From Microstegium vimineum (lineage: Eukaryota > Streptophyta > Magnoliopsida > Poales > Poaceae), in the NCBI GenBank assembly GCA_022036555.1, contig CM039120.1:28642991-28706990 (forward strand): 64,000 nt of DNA, in the 5' to 3' direction. The notes under the pieces were generated by a model. It was given only the letters and a program-made list of their open reading frames with translations. It ran no database searches and had not been told where the DNA came from. Below, in pieces: positions 22,607-33,567 of the stretch. How positions within the stretch are numbered: the first letter of the stretch is position 1; the number at the start of each line of letters is the position of its first letter. A program made the translations under genes and the position numbers.

Positions 22607-22608
22607 AT

Positions 22609-22618
22609 TGGTATCAGA
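22609..22618 (+). other. Primer-binding site of element C
   Basis: TGGTATCAGA follows the LTR end by two bases. It matches the usual plant site complementary to the 3' end of initiator tRNA-Met. Confidence 0.75.
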
Positions 22619-22619
22619 A

Positions 22620-23970
22620 TTTTAGGTTTACCGCGAGGTATACTCTCGTTTGCCTTAGATTCGTATTTGTTCATTAACTAGAGTCCAAAAAAAGCCTACA
22701 AAAAAATTTCAATTTCCGTTGTCCTATCACCTTTTGTGCCTTGCAATTTCGTTTTCAGATTTGCTTTGTTGAGTTTGTGTCTGTGGTTTCAGTCAAGTTG
22801 TTGGTTTAGATTGTGTTTGTCGTCGTAGTTCAACCGCACCGTTGTTGTTCTTTGTTTCCGCCGCTATCTCATCCACCGTTCCCAAACAACAAGTTGAAGC
22901 CACCACATCACTCGACTTGCCACCACTAGCCGCCTTGTGTGATCTCTCGCCGCCACGCAAACCCTAGATAGGTTGCCAGCCGCTGTTATTTGTTGCCTGC
23001 ATTGCAAGCCTCCTTACATCATCTGGCGATTATCTACTATTTTTAGTCACACGGACGTTGATCTTGTGATCGGTGTTGGAGTTCAGGGACACTTTGCCCT
23101 AACTGCCGCCGCCGCCGCCGTCGTCGTATTGTGCCTTCCGGAAAACATAACTTGACATACCTTCGATAAAACAGGCATAACTTTTCGCTCGTTTGTTAGA
23201 AAAATCTAAAACAAATTGTGGAGCTTCTTGACATCATTTGGAGCTGACCCAAACTGACCTTAGGTCTGTTTGGTTTTGACAAAAGTGCCAAAACAAATCG
23301 GGAAAATAAAGAAAAAAATTATCAAAGTTTTTGCACGCTTTGCAGAGAACTTCCAGAATTTCTATAGACCACATCTCACCTCAGTTGAAGGTGCCATTTT
23401 TGTGGTTACATATTTGGTGATCCTTGTTCAGAGAAAAATATAAAAAAATAGTGAAAAAATAAAAAAGTTTGATTCCTACTAGTGCCTTTTGGGAAAATCT
23501 AGGGAAATTAAGGAAAAAAGGAAAAATCCGAGACTTTGCTTGTTCTGTGAGTTTTTCCAACGTCCTTTGTTTCACCTTGTTGCGCTACGTCTAGATACAT
23601 CTTAGCCAGCAATTGTGATTTGTACTTTGGATACTTATTGAACTTAGCTAAATCTGCATTCGTTATTTGCTAATCCTTGCTACTCATAGTGTGCTTTCCC
23701 AAAGCTCTACATATACTTCTGTCAGCACAGGATCATCTTGCAACTGTTACCACGCTCAACAACCGATTGTTTCGCCAATTTGGTCTTGCTACTGTTAGGC
23801 TTTGGTAAGAACACTTGCAAGACGGTGGTAAGCCGCTTGTGATTTTGTATTCCACTTTCACCACCACCACCACCACCACCACCACTTGGTTCCTTTTAGT
23901 TGATAGGGATAATACTTTGGTGTTGTATTTTTCTATCTTCTAACCATCTCAGGATCTCCGACGGATTTCA
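22620..23970 (+). other. Element C 5' leader, non-coding
   Basis: There are 1.35 kb between the primer-binding site and gag with no sustained frame. It includes a CAC/ACC trinucleotide run at 23859-23885. Long untranslated leaders are common in plant gypsy elements. Confidence 0.5.
23859..23885. repeat. (ACC)n microsatellite
   Basis: About nine uninterrupted CAC/ACC units lie in the leader of element C. Confidence 0.9.
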
Positions 23971-23978
23971 ATGAGTGT

Positions 23979-26125
23979 GTGTCTAAGGGCGAGCTTACAA
24001 CGTTCATCAATGAACAACACAATCTTATGAACGAGCTGACACGCAACGTGAACAATCTGGTCACCCGCATTGAGCAGGTTGAACAACGCCGTCCACCTCC
24101 TCGTGCTAATGATGCAGATGAGGATGTTTTTGATGATGGAGATGCAGATGTTGACAGTGATGCACACAACCGTCGCCGCTACAACTTCAATCGTCGTGGT
24201 ATGGGAGGTAATAATCATGGAAATAATGATCCTTTTGCTAAAATTAAATTTAGCCTACCTCGTTTTGCTGGTAATATTGATCCTGAGGCATACTTAGATT
24301 GAGAGCTTGCTGTTCAATAAAAATTTGATTCTCATAATGTACCTGTTGAGCATAGAGTTAGACTTGCTACTAGTGAGTTTACTAATTTTGCTTTGTTTTG
24401 GTGGAGTGATCTTTGCAATGCTGGTAATGTTGCTGTTGTGCCTCAAACTTGGAATGTTTTAAAACAACGTATGAAATTTCATTTTGTTCCTCCTTATTAC
24501 CAACGTGATTTACACTTGAAACTGCAAACTTTAAAACAAGGCGAAAAAGGCATAGAAGCATACTATTAGGAATTGCTTATTGGTTTAGCATGTTGTGGTA
24601 TAAATGAAGATGATAATGATGCTAGTGCTAGATTCTTTGGTGGTTTAAATCATGATATACAGAATATTCTTGATTATAAAGAATGACGCAATTTTTCCTA
24701 ATTGTATCATCTTGCTACAAAGGCCGAATGAGAAGTATAGGGACGCACACAACAACAGCCTTTCAGGTCTAACACTGGGTGGAATTTTCAGCAGCCCTCC
24801 GAGCCGGAGACGCCCAAGACATCTACACCTCCACTTTCTTCCGGGGTAAGCAAATTGTCTAATGTGCAGTTTCAGTCGAAGAAAGGTACCACTCCGGGTG
24901 CATATACTAGACCCTCCTCCTCCAGCGCTAAAATCATTTGCCACCGTTGAAAAGGCATGGGACAAAAATTGCCGAATGCCCCAGTCGTCGCGCTTTCATT
25001 GCTACCGAGGATGGATATGTAAGTGCTAGTGATGTTGAAGATGAATTAGCCCTTGTTGCTAACATTGATACAGATTCCTTGATAAAAAACATTGATACAT
25101 ATTCCACCGAGGGCGATCCAGACGAGGAGACCATTGATTCAGTGGCTGCCGCCGTAGGCTATCCTAGCCTTCTTGTGCAGTGTGTGTTGAGTTCACATGT
25201 AGGACATAAAGAAGAGTTGAAGATCCAACGCCACAATTTGTTCCACATGTATCTCATTGTGCAAGGTTGTCATGTTCTCACCATCATTGATAGCGGGAGT
25301 TGCAACAACTTGGTGAGTTTAGATTTGGTTGAGAAGCTTGGCTTGACCACACGACAACATTCACATCCATATAAACTTCAATGATTCAATAATAGTGGTC
25401 AGACTAAGGTAACTAAATCAGCCCGCATTAGCTTTTTCACACACTCTTATCATGATACTGTTGATTTTGATGTTGTACCTATGCAAGCTTGTTCAATTTT
25501 GTTAGGACATCCATGGGAATTTGATACTGATGCTTTACACCATGGTAAAACTAATACATACACTTTCATGCATAAGGACAAGAAAATTACTTTGCTGCCT
25601 TTGTCTCCTATGGATATTGTTAAACATGCTCGAGAGATTAAAAATAACCCTCCGCTAAACACTGTTAAAAATAATGGGATTAAGTTACCAGGAGGTGTTT
25701 TTCTTGCTACAACTTCTGCTACTACTGAGTTATGTGATAATCCTGATGCACGATGTCATACTATGTTTTGTCAACCTATTATGTCTTGTGCATTGCCTGC
25801 TGCCACTAACCTTTTGCAGGAGTTCGTTGATGGGATGGAGTCGAGGACGACTCTAATTCTAGAAGGAGGGGATGAGAAGGACACCGCCACGTTGAAGTCA
25901 AGGATGACTACAATTCAAGAAGGGGAGGATGATGAGGAAATCGCTACACTGGACACGCCTACGCCATCGCCTTTCCCAAGTTGCAACTCATCTCCAACTC
26001 AGCTGCCACGTCGACTTCGAGTCTGTTTCGGAGTCCAGGACCAACAAGGAGTAAAACGGATGCCCAGGACGCATCCGAACTCCATTTTCGATGATTCACC
26101 CATGGATGGAAAGATAATTTCATAA
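23979..26125 (+). pseudogene. Element C gag-protease, no pol
   Basis: The gag core includes NDPFAKIKFSLPRFAGNIDPEAYLD, FTNFALFWWSDL, TWNVLKQRMKFHFVPPYY and GGLNHDIQNILDYKE, a retrotransposon gag family pattern. Stops TGA 24301, TAA 24319, TAG 24568 and TGA near 24686 interrupt it, several at positions where relatives have Trp, Gln or Tyr. The protease half (24938-26125, with a stop at 25382) has the active-site motif IIDSGSCNNLVS and a downstream ACSILLGHPWEFDTD block. The last frame passes through two copies of the polypurine tract into the 3' LTR. Where RT would begin there is a direct join to the LTR. Confidence 0.75.
25857..25929 (+). other. Duplicated polypurine tract of element C
   Basis: CAAGAAGGGGAGGA (about 25914-25929) abuts the 3' LTR start. 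A diverged copy, TAGAAGGAGGGGATGAGAA, lies about 58 bp upstream, inside a tandem duplication of coding sequence (SRTTLILEGGDEKDTATLK then SRMTTIQEGEDDEEIATLD). Confidence 0.65.
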
Positions 26126-26769
26126 GGAAACCAATGACAGTGATTTCAAGTCTAAATGCCTTCTGAGTCATCAGGAAACGTCGAAACAAGTTAGCGTCCA
26201 GAATCTGTTCCGGTGCTGCATCACGCAATTTTGGGCCCATGACCCATGTATCAACTTGGGTCCATTAGGGACTCATCCTAGGGTTGTAGGACGACCACAG
26301 GACCCTTTTGGTCATCCTCCCTCCTCCTTATATTCCCTAGAGCCGCTACAAACAGATTGAGTTTTGTTTTAGAGTTTAGTTTTCCATCGAGAAACTGAAT
26401 CGTTCATTGTAACTGTGTCGATTAGTCCTTTTACAGTGATCCAGGGCCCCTTCGTTCTTGATCTCCTCCACTGTTTTGATTAGTCCTTTGGAACCGAGTT
26501 CTTGAACCAACTATTGACATTCACATCGTTCATATTTGCAATTTCAGATTGCGTGTTTATACCTTCTTGCTTGTGTTCTTCGATTCACTTGCAGGAAAAG
26601 CCTTATTGGTGAGGTCAATCAAGTTGTGCTTGGTTGATAACCAACGGAGTAGTGGTGTAACGGTTGCAGGGTTCGAATCATGTCTGATTTGAAGCTGGAT
26701 CGCCAACGTCGAGTTCTCCCCAATCGAATTTATCGGTTACCACATGGAAGATCGGGCCACTCCTCATCA
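25930..26769 (+). repeat. Element C 3' LTR (840 bp)
   Basis: Starts TGATGAGGAAATCGC directly after the polypurine tract and ends CTCCTCATCA, followed by GGTCT, the right copy of the target duplication. Confidence 0.85.
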
Positions 26770-28134
26770 GGTCTCATGGTAATAATCTGTGGTGAATGCG
26801 TATGTGGCATTGGAGGCTCGACCTGCATCAAAATGAGGTTGGGTTCGGGACCCTGATGCCCCATATGGGTCAGTGGAATATCTTCCAGATTGGTATGGTT
26901 CGTTTGCCCATTGTTGGTCTTGCCCTTCTGGCCATGTTTCTTGAGTTGGTTCTTCTTGTCGTGTATGTTGACCCCATAGATCCCTAAGGATGCGAGGGTT
27001 GTACTCATTATAACTGATGTGCGTCGGTCCCTCTAGTCCTGGATCAGCTCCATGCCATGTGCGTTCTTGATGACTGGCCATCCTTTCGGAGGCCACGTGT
27101 TGTGGCGCTCTCTGATTCACTGGCTCTGCTTCCATTTCAATCAAATAACTTGGACAGTGTAGAGCCCAAGGTCTGGGTTAGGTAACCGGACCTTGCCCTT
27201 ATCATAAAGCATATACATAATATTGTGTTCTTTCTTTAACATTCTTCCTTGTCTAAATGAGTCATAGCCATAATAAGGTCGGAACTCATCAATGAAGTTA
27301 AGTGATGAGCCTTCTAATAAATTCATGCTTGTGGCTAGACGGGTGATCAAAGATGTGCAACCAACATGACCTAGCAGGTTTGGTGTGCTCAGCCAATGTG
27401 CAACTAATAAAGTTATAGGTGAAACATGCACTTTATTAATAACAGCAAAAAGAAGTTGCAGATCTCCTACTCTTACCTTCCTGGTGTCATCTCTAGGGAA
27501 CAGAACAAATCCTATCCATTTATGAAACATAAGAAGTGTGGGATGCTCTATGTCACTAGTTTGGGGTTGCAAAAAGTGTTGGTCTCTAGAAATTTCCCGC
27601 CAGAACTGGTGTTTATCAAAATTTGTAAGATCAGCATCTAAGTCTAGGATAGCTCTTGGAGAGAAACCGAGGTGGTTACTCAACTCCCTCCATGACAAAA
27701 ATAAAATTTTGTTTGAATAACCGAAAAAGCGATCCCGCCCTCACTTAATTATAAGGTGCAAAGAAATTCAATGGTTAAAAGACGGGATCCTAATTCCGTC
27801 ACATTCCAAAAGTCTGTCCACCCAATTATTTGAAAAATAAGATCAAGTTCAGAATCCATACCTGTGTCTTCTAGCAGGGTAGGATCGATGGTAGGTGTGT
27901 GGATGAAACCTTTGTTTTCAGCTTCTGGAAGACTTCTTTCTCTCGTCAAGAAATTAATCCAAGGTCACTTGTTTTCAGAAGGACCTTCCTTATATTACCT
28001 GATGGTGATTATGGTGGTTGTTCGGCCGGTGGATCGACGCTCATCTCGGAGTGACGAGAGGAAAGCTGGGACGAATGTCTTGTTCCGACACTCTTCATGG
28101 CTTCCTTGGCGGCTTTAGTGACTTTCTTAAACAT

Positions 28135-28464
28135 CCTGCAAAACTTGATGACAAAAACAAAAACTCATGGAGAATGTGAGACAAAAGAGATGGTTAGTGA
28201 TTAGCCGTCCAGATGTCAGTCGTTCGGGTGTTAGTCGTTCGAGACAACGTTTTATTGGAGATTTCAGCAGCACTTCCCCCTAAACAGATTTTAGTTATGC
28301 TTGGACAGCGTGGTCACTATCTTCTAAGTGATTCCTACTTCTCTCTTCTCTCTTCAAAACTCTTTCTATTCCTCCTTTCCACTCTCTTCTTCCTTCTCTC
28401 AAAAGAGCAGAACTACTGAACATGGAAACTCGTAGTTGGAGATGTTTTCTAGAGTGTGTGTGGT
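28135..28464 (-). other. Athila sequence upstream of its 3' ORF
   Basis: A CAG splice-acceptor-like site directly precedes ATG 28134 on the minus strand. The rest is A/G-rich on the minus strand with no frame. The join to the inverted LTR fragment lies near 28465. Confidence 0.35.
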
Positions 28465-29645
28465 GTGAAGAGGATTAGACCTAACCGCCTTTGAGGATGA
28501 ATCTAAACCACTCGATTAATGTCGGTTTGATCTGACGGTCCACGTTCATTCGAGGGGGCTATATAAGGAAGGCCCTGCCACCCCTGAGGAAGAGGAGAAA
28601 TCATTATTAGAGGAAGCCCTAAAATCTAGGGTTTCATATCCCTCTCTCCACCAGAGAATTAGAATAGCTACTCCAAATTCCTTCAAGTTCTATAGGATTG
28701 ATTAGATAGATCTAGAGAAGTAGAGCATCGCACTCTGGATTTCAGATCATCGTCATAAAGATCAGTATTATCTTGTATCTTTCTCTATGACTTTATTATT
28801 AATATCATTATGTTTCTATTTATTATGTTCTTAGTTTGTTCTAGTTCTATACTTGATATAGTTATGACTGATAATGAGTTCATGTATGAGTTTGCAAAGC
28901 GCTTAGCTCTTACCTCGAGGGAGTTAGGTGGTAGATCACATGTAAGCATGGTGCTTAGATGCTATTTACCTGCAAATGTATCCTATTGGCCAGGTCGCGT
29001 GGTAGTTCGTGGAAGTGACAGTTCCATTGATTCTTATATAGTCCACCCCCCGTTGGTAGGACATGCAGAATTGGTATTGCGGAGTAAGTCTTGTTATATC
29101 CTGGCTTTCTTTAGCGACGTTCCTTATACATAGATGAAGAGTCCTTTATGCTATATATGATTGTATATGTGCTAGAGTAGATTATGACTTAATAGATTAG
29201 AATACACTTAGAAGTTATTCTCTTACTAATCCGACGTCACCTTACATTTATATGGAGTAGTCTATCTCTAATCTCTGTGTTATTTATCTTTGAGCTTGCA
29301 CTTCAATATCATTATTATTATTATGGCTTACCCCCCTGCCGAAGCAAGTGATTGTGTGATTGAGTTTCTCATAAGTAATCATGCTCTGCAAATCCATCTC
29401 TAGTCTTAAACCTTTGATAGTTCATGTCACCAATGTTTGCTTTTCCTTTAGCAAAATATAAATAAACGATACCTGAAACCTACTTCTTGGTGAAGTGCTA
29501 CAATTGGTATTTTATCTGTGCGCTTGCGGATAGAATAAATATATTTTCTAGAGAGTCTTTTACATTCATAAATATCACCGCACATTTCTAGCGCCATGCT
29601 GGGATGACAACCCAATATTCAAAGTGGTTTTAATAAATGTCAACA
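28465..29645 (+). repeat. LTR-A fragment in inverted orientation
   Basis: It is the inverse of 18377-19520: same order of TATA box (GGGGCTATATAAGG near 28556), 3' features and terminal GTCAACA. About 330 bp of the LTR start, including the GC palindromes, are missing. No primer-binding site follows 29645, so it is not the 5' LTR of a plus-strand element in place. It is a truncated solo LTR or a rearranged end. Confidence 0.75.
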
Positions 29646-30303
29646 TAGATAATTATGTAAACTTGCTTGTCAAATTTTATCATGATTTTAGGAGCTATGG
29701 TTGAAGCTCTAGAACTGTTCTAAGTGACTACTTAAATCTGTTAAACAGGAGTAACATGTTTAATTGCTTGCTTAGTTTCACTTACTTTTAAATGGTTTCC
29801 ATAGTAGATATGAACACTAGTGTTGTAGATAACTTGTTTATCTATCTTGTGTTAACATTTTGCAGCCATAACCTGTTTAGTTTCAGTTTTATGCATTTTA
29901 CAAGTTAAGTAATAAATCTGTGTTTTTCCTATTTTCACCAAACAACTTTGCTTAAAGTGATTGTTTGACTAATTTAAGTTTGGATTGAGCTGGAGAGTAT
30001 ATTGAATGTTTTGTAGATAATTTCCTAAGCTTTTCGTAAGGTCCAAGTTTGCTAATTTTAGTCTTGTGTAGCTCCTGCTGTGATGTTTTCTTTCAACTGC
30101 TGTTTGGGGTGTTATATTGAAATGTTTTTGCATAAGTTTAGTAATAAAAACTTAAGGGTTTACTTAACCAAATAACCTGATGATAAATATGGTTAGTTGC
30201 ATGTGTTAGAGAGCTCACTGATGATGAAAAGCTCTATCTAAGGTTGTTGAAAAAGGGTAAGTGTTAGCTTCTCTACAAGAGAAGAAATATGCACCTTCTT
30301 AGT
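29646..30303. other. AT-rich sequence, nothing recognised
   Basis: There are 660 bp with no domain, TIR or LTR border that I can see. It could be old intergenic DNA into which the LTRs on both sides inserted. Confidence 0.4.
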
Positions 30304-31885
30304 TGTTGACATCTCTTATGACACTTAAGCTAGGTTCTCATCCCCAGCATGCCAAAGAGGTGTGATATTGAAATATGCAATTGCTCTAATGAAATATAAA
30401 TGTGTTTCTGCAAGCGCACAGATTATACCGATGTAGCATTTTAACTAAGAGTATTCCAGGTATCGTTATTTATATTTTTACCACTGCGAAGGGATACTAA
30501 GGGAATAAATGAGGAATGAATAAAGATGATTAATGAGTATCACTGCATGTGTAATGGAGAGTTTTCATTTATCTCACTCAGTACAAGATAAGTGTCACAT
30601 AAGATATATATAGATAATGAATGAATAGTGACAAAAGATAAATACTGATCAGCATGTAGCCACATAAGATAATGATAAGCACCTCAACAGATATTCTAGC
30701 AAGTCATTAGCATGGAATTAGGACAAACTACAAAGGTATTATATTTCCTAAGTCATTCTTAACTATACAGTGTAGCATATTATGATTAGTGCAATTACAC
30801 TTGGCAATCATGGCAAGATAAGAGATATTCATGTATAGTGAGTATTACTAAGGAAGATGAAGAACATAGCAATCACTTCCCCGTAATAGTACTGCTCTGC
30901 CTGCTCTACAAACGGGAGGAGGACTACAAAGGACTCAACAGGACTGTCACTCCCGCGAACTACCTCACGATCCGGAATGTAGGGTACAATCGCAGATAAA
31001 TACGGTCTAGGCACCATGCCTACACAATATCTATCATTTACCCATAGTACTGGTGGATAAACGCTATACGATCCTAAACATGGATATGATTCAGATCTAA
31101 CTAAGCCAAGTATATAATCATAATAGACTAAAAACAATATAACTAAGAACATAAGCGAATAGAGTAAAGTCATAAACAATATAATGAAGTAGAGCAAGGT
31201 CATATCCATAATATTGAAGAACAAATGATAAACAATAAAGAACTAGAGAGAGAATTACCAATAATCCTATTGACAGATCCAGAAACCAATCGAAGATTGA
31301 CTCTTTCTAGTTCTAATCCTATATAGCTATGCTAAACTAGAGATCTAGTTGATGTGGTGGCTCTAGGGCTTGATCAGGGGCTTCTCATCTTGAGATGGAT
31401 GATGAATAATGAATTAGGTCAAAGAGGCTCTTCTCCTCAGGGTCAGGGGGCCTTCCTTATATAGCCTCCTCAAATGAACATCGGCCGTCGGATCAAACCG
31501 ACCTTAATGGAGGGCTTAGATGCAACCTCAAAGGCGGTGGAGAGGTGGTCCCACAGGCAGAGGCCCATTGGTCTTTGACTTAGGGCGGCCGCCCCAAGGG
31601 GTAGGGCGGCCGCCCTGCCCCTGGGCCCGCTCGGCCTCTGGTTCCTTCCCGCGCCTTCTTAACTCTTCTAGAGTATTCTTGTTTGTACGAATGGTGTTTA
31701 TCTCTATGTAATCATGACATGTGGGCCTTTCCTCCATATTTCCTGACATCCCCCTGCAGAAATAGACATTCACCAAAACTCGTGGAATTTTTTCAGTGTA
31801 AACCCTATTTCTAAGTATTGGTTTCATATAGATCCTTTTCCTTTCCTAGTTGACGGTTGATTTTGGTACTTAAAGACCGTCAACA
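30304..31885 (-). repeat. LTR-B copy 1 (1,582 bp)
   Basis: Ends are TGTTGACGGTC...GATGTCAACA on the minus strand. A CTATATAAGG box lies at 31456-31463, and two palindromes AGGGCGGCCGCCC(C/T) at 31582-31595 and 31603-31616 lie 119-150 bp upstream of it. The organisation (GC palindromes, TATA, AACCCTAG-type leader, then a long open stretch at 30829-31224) parallels LTR-A, which marks it as a second Athila-like family. It is about 95% identical to LTR-B copy 2 over the shared kilobase. No target duplication was found. Confidence 0.75.
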
Positions 31886-32215
31886 ATCCCCACGGTACGA
31901 TAATGACAATCCCTGACGCGGTCGCACACCGCCACCAGCACCCCGAGCCATTGGAGGCATTCGCCCCTTCTCCGCTCGTCTGCATGCCATCTGGTGGCCC
32001 CAGAATTTCAGAGTGACGTCGGTGGAGAATTATGATGGCAAGGCAAACCCAGAGCAATGGGCGTCCACTTACGAGATCGCCGTCTACGCCGCTGGGGAAA
32101 TCAAGATGTAATGGCTAATTACCTGCCAGCTGTAATGTTGTCAACCTCCACCAACAACTGGCTCCAGAAGATCCTAGAAGGCACCATCGACAACAGGAGT
32201 CCATTACTCTCTCGT
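31886..32215 (+). pseudogene. Gypsy gag scrap (Tat-like)
   Basis: A readable segment (RLHAIWWPQNFRV, then ENYDGKANPEQWASTYEIAV) and, after a one-base frame change near 32108, a MANYLPAVMLSTSTNNWL segment match the N-terminal part of the retrotransposon gag domain of Tat-type elements. It covers only about 75 codons and lies on the strand opposite to the flanking LTRs. Confidence 0.6.
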
Positions 32216-32379
32216 TGTCCTCCCACATAGTTATACTCACTAGTCATCTCTTACTTGTCTTTACCGGTTTGTTGCATCATCACCTTCCTATCATTATATC
32301 GATTACCCCTTACACTGGTTGGTATTAAATTGTGGTGATCTCTAGGATCTCTCTTTTATTATCATTTCTAGCTCTGCTT

Positions 32380-32480
32380 TCCTTTGGGAGAATATAAATA
32401 CGATACCCCGGAATACTCCTGGGTGAAGTGCTACAACGGTATAATCTGTGCGCTTGCGGATTTATCCAATAGTCATAAGA
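32380..32480 (+). repeat. LTR-B-like end fragment, plus orientation
   Basis: The segment containing GGTATAATCTGTGCGCTTGC matches the inverse of 30405-30480 in LTR-B copy 1, with extra divergence. It is joined directly to LTR-B copy 2 in the opposite orientation, giving a head-to-head arrangement. Confidence 0.55.
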
Positions 32481-32494
32481 AATACCAACAACAA

Positions 32495-33567
32495 TCATGG
32501 CAAGATAAGAGATATTCATGTGTAGTGAGTATTACTAAGGAAGATGAGAAACATAGTAATCACTTCCCCGTAATAGTACTGCTCTGCCTGCCCTACAAAC
32601 GGCAGGAGGACTACAAAGGACACAACAGGACTATCACTCCCGCGAACTACCTCACGATCCGAAATGTAGGGTACAATCGCAGATAAATATGGTCTAGGCA
32701 CCACGCCTACACAATATCTATCATTTACCCATAGTACTGGTGGATAAATGCTATACGATCCTAAACATGGATATGATTCAGATCTAACTAAGCCAAGTAT
32801 ATAATCATAATAGACTAAGAACAATATAACTAAGAACATAAACGAATAGAGTAAAGTCATAAACAATATAATGAAGTAGAGCAAAGTCATATCCATAATA
32901 TTGAAGAACAAATGATAAACAATGAAGAACTAGAGAGAGAATTACCAATAATCCTCTTGACATATCCAGAAACCAATCGAAGATTGACTCCTTCTAGTCC
33001 TAATCCTATATAGCTATGCTAAACTAGAGATCTAGTTGATGTGGTGGCTCTAGGGCTTGATCAGGGGCTTCTCCTCTTGAGATGGATGATGAATAATGAA
33101 TTAGGTCAGAGAGGCTCTCCTCCTCAGGGTCAGGGGGCCTTCCTTATATAGGCTCCTCAAATGAACGTCGGTCGTCGGATCAAACCGACCTTAATGGAGG
33201 GCTTAGATGTGATCTCAAAGGCAGTGGAGAGATGGTCCCATGAGCAGAGGCCCATTGGGCTTAACCCTAGGGCGGCCGCCCTAAGGGTTAGGGTGGGTGC
33301 CCTGCCCCTGGGCCCGCTCGACCTCTGGTTCCTTCCCGTGCCTTCTTGACCCTTCTAGAGTATTCTTGATTCTGCGAATGGTGTTTATCTCTATGTAATC
33401 ATGACATGTGGGCCTTTCTTCCATATTTCCTGATATCCCCCTGCAGAAATAGACATTCACCAAAACTCGTGGAATTCTATCAGTGTAAACCTTATTTCTA
33501 AGTGTTGGTTTCATAAAGATCCTTTTCCTTGTCTAGTTGACGATTGATTTTGGTACTTAAGGACCAT
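32495..33567 (-). repeat. LTR-B copy 2, truncated
   Basis: It matches 30802-31878 of copy 1 nearly base for base, including the TATA box (33145-33150) and one perfect GC palindrome (33269-33282). The second palindrome has decayed to GGGTGGGTGCCC. The last 7 bp at the high end and about 490 bp at the low end are missing. Confidence 0.75.

Larger units (their letters stand above)
21767..26769 (+). mobile_element. Element C: pol-less Ty3/gypsy retrotransposon, full length
   Basis: Two 840-bp LTRs (21767-22606 and 25930-26769) flank 3.3 kb of internal DNA encoding only gag and protease. A primer-binding site follows the left LTR and a polypurine tract precedes the right one. The target duplication is AGTCT (21762-21766) against GGTCT (26770-26774), one mismatch. 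It sits inside the Athila ORF, and removing it rejoins that frame. RT, RNase H and integrase are absent, so it must have used enzymes from a related autonomous element. Confidence 0.85.
18377..28134 (-). mobile_element. Athila-type Ty3/gypsy element, 3' half only, split by element C
   Basis: On the minus strand the order is: 3'-end ORF (28134 to 21570, split by the insertion), a non-coding tail, a polypurine tract (19871-19857) and the 3' LTR (19856-18377). Gag, pol and the 5' LTR of this copy are absent. The lineage call rests on the ORF, which matches the ATHILA ORF family common in grass genomes. A partial LTR of the same family lies inverted at 28465-29645. Confidence 0.7.
21570..28134 (-). 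pseudogene. Athila 3'-end ORF, interrupted by element C
   Basis: The 5' part is 28134-26775 and the 3' part is 21766-21570; element C (21767-26769) lies between. The N-terminus begins MFKKVTKAAKEAMKSV at ATG 28134. The conserved core reads FWREISRDQ...HPTLLMFHKWIGFVLFPRDD...VRVGDLQLLFAVINK, followed by LLVAHWL, and matches the ATHILA ORF family that lies near the 3' end of these elements. The C-terminal part (NSLLAIQETQAQHIQLLEQQEKWNE) is glutamine-rich and probably coiled coil. It ends at TAA 21570-21572. Several stops and a frameshift near 27705 and 27755 show decay independent of the insertion. The role of this protein is not established. Confidence 0.7.

Noticed and set aside
28465..29645. 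5' LTR of a plus-strand Athila element
   Set aside because: No primer-binding site or gag follows it, and its own first 330 bp are missing.
18377..29645. A giant foldback or TIR DNA transposon with 1.2-kb inverted ends
   Set aside because: The repeated arms are LTRs with TATA boxes, a polypurine tract adjoins one of them, and no transposase lies between; retrotransposon rearrangement explains it.
30304..33567. A complete small retrotransposon with LTR-B at both ends
   Set aside because: LTR-B2 lacks the end that should carry the primer site, the interior contains opposite-strand scraps, and no target duplication flanks the pair.
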